Source: Alphaproteobacteria bacterium | GTDB lineage: Bacteria > Pseudomonadota > Alphaproteobacteria > 16-39-46 | Assembly (NCBI GenBank): GCA_947497675.1 | Contig: CANMHY010000040.1 | Coordinates: 1-6,774 of the forward strand | DNA: 6,774 bases | Reading direction: 5' to 3' | Shown here: positions 5,171 to 6,774 of the stretch, piece after piece | Position numbering within the stretch: position 1 is the stretch's first letter | Layout of the letters: each line of letters starts with the position of its first letter | Position numbers and translations under genes: made by a program | The notes under the pieces: model-generated | What the model was told of the DNA's origin: nothing | The model's database searches: none | Seen by the model: only the letters and a program-made list of their open reading frames with translations

Positions 5171-6622
5171 CTAACCTTTCCAATAACGCGGATCCGTAAG
5201 ATCAGAAAATGTTATGATATTATCAAAATAGGAGGCGTTTAAAAGCGAATTTTCTACGCCTTCAGGACAAATGAGAACTTTATGAATGGTTTTGTTCTTT
5301 TTGTTGGGGAAGAGAGTTAATTTTCTTTCAAAATCATCAATAACAATTTTTGAGGCTTTCCCTTGAAGATATTTAATTTCGCAAATTGTTATAACATGGT
5401 CTGCGCGTTCAAAGATTAAATCTATTTGATACCCTTTATCCGTTTGATCTGTTGCTCTGCTAAAAAAAACACCCGAAGTATAATTAACCCCAGAAAATCC
5501 TAGTATTTTGGCAATAATGTAATGATATTTTCGACACCATCTTTCAAAAGAAAAACAAAGCCATTTATAATAACTGTCTGTCTTAAGGGCACTTTTAGGG
5601 TTTTGGTTGTAAACGCCTTGGTCAATATTTTTTTCGATCGGTTTAATAAATTTAAAATAATAATAAAGATAATTATCACTGATGGCATAACGTGTTAAAG
5701 CACTCTTGGCACCAGTATTAACAGATTGATATTTTTCAATAAACCCACAGTTTTCTAAATCTGTTAAAAGAGAACTTAATGTTCCTCCTGAAGAAATTTT
5801 AAGGGTGGTGGCGATCTCTTCGCGGCTTAAAAACTTTTTTTCAGAAAGTTTTTCAATAATTTTTTGATAATGACTATTTTTTGAAAGGCTGCTCGTGAAA
5901 ATACGATTATATTCTCTTGAAAAAAAACTTCCAGACGTAAAAGAATTTTTACAAAGTCCTAAAAATAAAGAAGAGTCTCTGTTGACCCACTTTAGATACT
6001 CTGGGATACCTCCAACTGTTAAATAGGCATCGAACACTTCTTTATCGCTTCTTCCTTTTAAAAATTCTTTGGCTTCTATGATATTAAATTCTTTTAAGGG
6101 AATTTCATATTGTGATCGGTTATAAAGAGCTCTTGATTGCAACACTTTTTCAATCATGAAAGAAGGAGCTGATCCGCAAAGAATTAAAAGAAGTTTTGGG
6201 TTATGCCTAAAATAATTATCCCATGCATACTTAAGCTGAGATATAAGAGTCCCTTTATAGTTTGCAAGCCATTGTAGTTCTTCTAAATAAATGGTCCATG
6301 TTCCTTGAGCAGTATAAGTTGACAGAAATCTAAAAAAAGCGTCCCAAGTTTGAATATCAGGGAGAGAATCATTAATATAAAGAATGAGTTGTCTTAAAGT
6401 ATTGGCCAGTTGTTCCTTTTCATCGAGCCCTTCAATGCCTTCAAATTTAAGAACATTTTTTTTTCTAAAAGCTTGCTCAAGAAGTTCTGTTTTACCAATT
6501 CTTCGGCGTCCATACATAACAATGATACTGGCTTCATTCATGTTGCCGATGGATTCTAGCTTTTCGAGTTCGTAAGTACGTCCTACAAAGCTTTTATTTT
6601 CAGGAATTGATAAAGATTTCAT
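5171..6622 (-). CDS. ATPase_2/DUF234 AAA+ ATPase with C-terminal PD-(D/E)XK nuclease-like domain
   Basis: This 483-residue protein has the full layout of the archaeal/bacterial ATPase_2-DUF234 family. After F12-V-G-R15 comes Walker A, G38-RRRIG-K44-T45. The Walker B position reads T-I-Y-L-E114-E115-L-Q-W, with Glu where Asp is commoner. Sensor 1 is C-G-S-A-P-S (149-154), then L-Y-N-R169 at the arginine-finger position and G-G-I-P-E-Y-L (204-210). Residues about 253-298 form a winged helix. The C-terminal DUF234 part carries a nuclease-like set: E360 (FSFERWC), D401 (YQIDLIF), E415 and K417 (CEIKY). Family roles are poorly known. DNA cleavage or a mobile-element or defence function is inference. 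The start ATG (6622) has AAGGA six bases upstream. It converges on fic with a 25-base gap. A periodic half-site array lies upstream. It is less GC-rich than the mobilisation genes by eye, consistent with separate acquisition. Confidence 0.88.
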   Translation of the reverse strand: MKSLSIPENKSFVGRTYELEKLESIGNMNEASIIVMYGRRRIGKTELLEQAFRKKNVLKFEGIEGLDEKEQLANTLRQLILYINDSLPDIQTWDAFFRFLSTYTAQGTWTIYLEELQWLANYKGTLISQLKYAWDNYFRHNPKLLLILCGSAPSFMIEKVLQSRALYNRSQYEIPLKEFNIIEAKEFLKGRSDKEVFDAYLTVGGIPEYLKWVNRDSSLFLGLCKNSFTSGSFFSREYNRIFTSSLSKNSHYQKIIEKLSEKKFLSREEIATTLKISSGGTLSSLLTDLENCGFIEKYQSVNTGAKSALTRYAISDNYLYYYFKFIKPIEKNIDQGVYNQNPKSALKTDSYYKWLCFSFERWCRKYHYIIAKILGFSGVNYTSGVFFSRATDQTDKGYQIDLIFERADHVITICEIKYLQGKASKIVIDDFERKLTLFPNKKNKTIHKVLICPEGVENSLLNASYFDNIITFSDLTDPRYWKG

Positions 6623-6628
6623 AGTCTT

Positions 6629-6633
6629 TCCTT
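6629..6633 (-). promoter_or_regulatory. Ribosome binding site of the ATPase gene
   Basis: AAGGA on the minus strand is separated by six bases from ATG 6622 and confirms that start. Confidence 0.65.
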
Positions 6634-6658
6634 ATTTTTTGGTTAACTTCTTTTTTAT

Positions 6659-6687
6659 ATCATAAATTTGGCTAAAATATAACTAAA
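6659..6687 (-). promoter_or_regulatory. Candidate promoter of the ATPase gene inside the half-site array
   Basis: On the minus strand TATGAT (6664-6659) is a 5 of 6 match to the -10 box. The -35 position at 17-base spacing (6687-6682) reads TTTAGT, a weak match. The half-site at 6667-6673 lies between the two boxes, so occupancy should repress. AT richness makes the exact boxes uncertain. Confidence 0.35.
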
Positions 6688-6752
6688 AAAACAGCCAAAC
6701 TTTATAAAAAACAGTATATTTGGCTAAAATAAGCTTTAAAATTCAGCCAAAT
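6667..6752. repeat. Four alternating TTTGGCT half-sites with exact 26-bp period (operator or iteron-like array)
   Basis: Half-sites are TTTGGCT 6667-6673, AGCCAAA 6693-6699, TTTGGCT 6719-6725 and AGCCAAA 6745-6751. Each is separated from the next by exactly 19 bases. The array is also an imperfect 52-bp tandem repeat: units 6667-6718 and 6719-6770 share 38 of 52 bases by my alignment, including TTTGGCTAAAATA, CAGCCAAA and TATAAAAAA at the same offset. It lies directly upstream of the ATPase gene. The probable role is binding of a dimeric or oligomeric regulator, possibly the ATPase protein through its winged helix. The array may continue past the window edge. Confidence 0.72.
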
Positions 6753-6774
6753 CATATAAAAAATGGGATCGTTG

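Noticed and set aside
6667..6752. CRISPR array
   Set aside because: Repeats are 7-8 bases in alternating orientation, and the intervening sequences are not unique spacers of 30-plus bases.
6763..6774. ATG GGA TCG TTG at the right edge as the start of a divergent plus-strand gene
   Set aside because: No ribosome binding site precedes it and only four codons are visible, so it cannot be supported.

Overview
This is an AT-rich window (by eye well under 45% GC) that looks like accessory DNA from a Gram-negative bacterium. The evidence is two decayed transposase ends, a MOB_C-type mobilisation pair (relaxase plus coupling protein), and two single-gene cargo units. The style recalls Alphaproteobacteria that live inside protist or arthropod cells (Holosporales or Rickettsiales) or Legionellales, but nothing here fixes the taxon. 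No rRNA, tRNA, CRISPR array or housekeeping gene was seen.

Layout. (1) 1-424: the C-terminal end of an IS30-type transposase abuts the C-terminal remnant of a different DDE transposase, suggesting one insertion sequence inside another. (2) 425-663: a non-coding AT-rich gap with a perfect 11-bp inverted repeat (603-626), a 12-bp palindrome (646-657) and a weak promoter candidate. It is a plausible control region or oriT for the next operon. (3) 664-3880: three plus-strand genes in a tight operon. They are a Replic_Relax/MOB_C relaxase, an overlapping VirD4/TraG/TraD-type coupling ATPase, and a membrane protein with the fold signature of M48 peptidases that has lost all three zinc ligands. (4) 3922-5145: an array of four alternating half-sites covering a TATAAT box, then a class II Fic protein (DUF4172 domain, Fic core, C-terminal winged helix). 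(5) 5171-6622, minus strand: a full-length ATPase_2/DUF234 protein with an AAA+ domain, a winged helix and a PD-(D/E)XK nuclease end, convergent with fic. (6) 6667-6752: four alternating half-sites with exactly 26-bp periodicity upstream of the ATPase gene.

How the parts fit. The relaxase would nick and carry the element's DNA, and the coupling ATPase would deliver it to a type IV secretion channel not encoded here. The window therefore looks like part of a mobilisable element, or the mobilisation end of a larger conjugative one. The pseudopeptidase is translated just after the coupling protein and may be a membrane partner of it. The fic and ATPase genes look like independently controlled cargo. 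Each encodes a winged helix and sits behind its own array of alternating half-sites, both built on AGCC(G/A)A, which suggests autoregulation of the same architectural kind. The most notable features are the dead M48-like protein in a mobilisation operon and the two half-site arrays.
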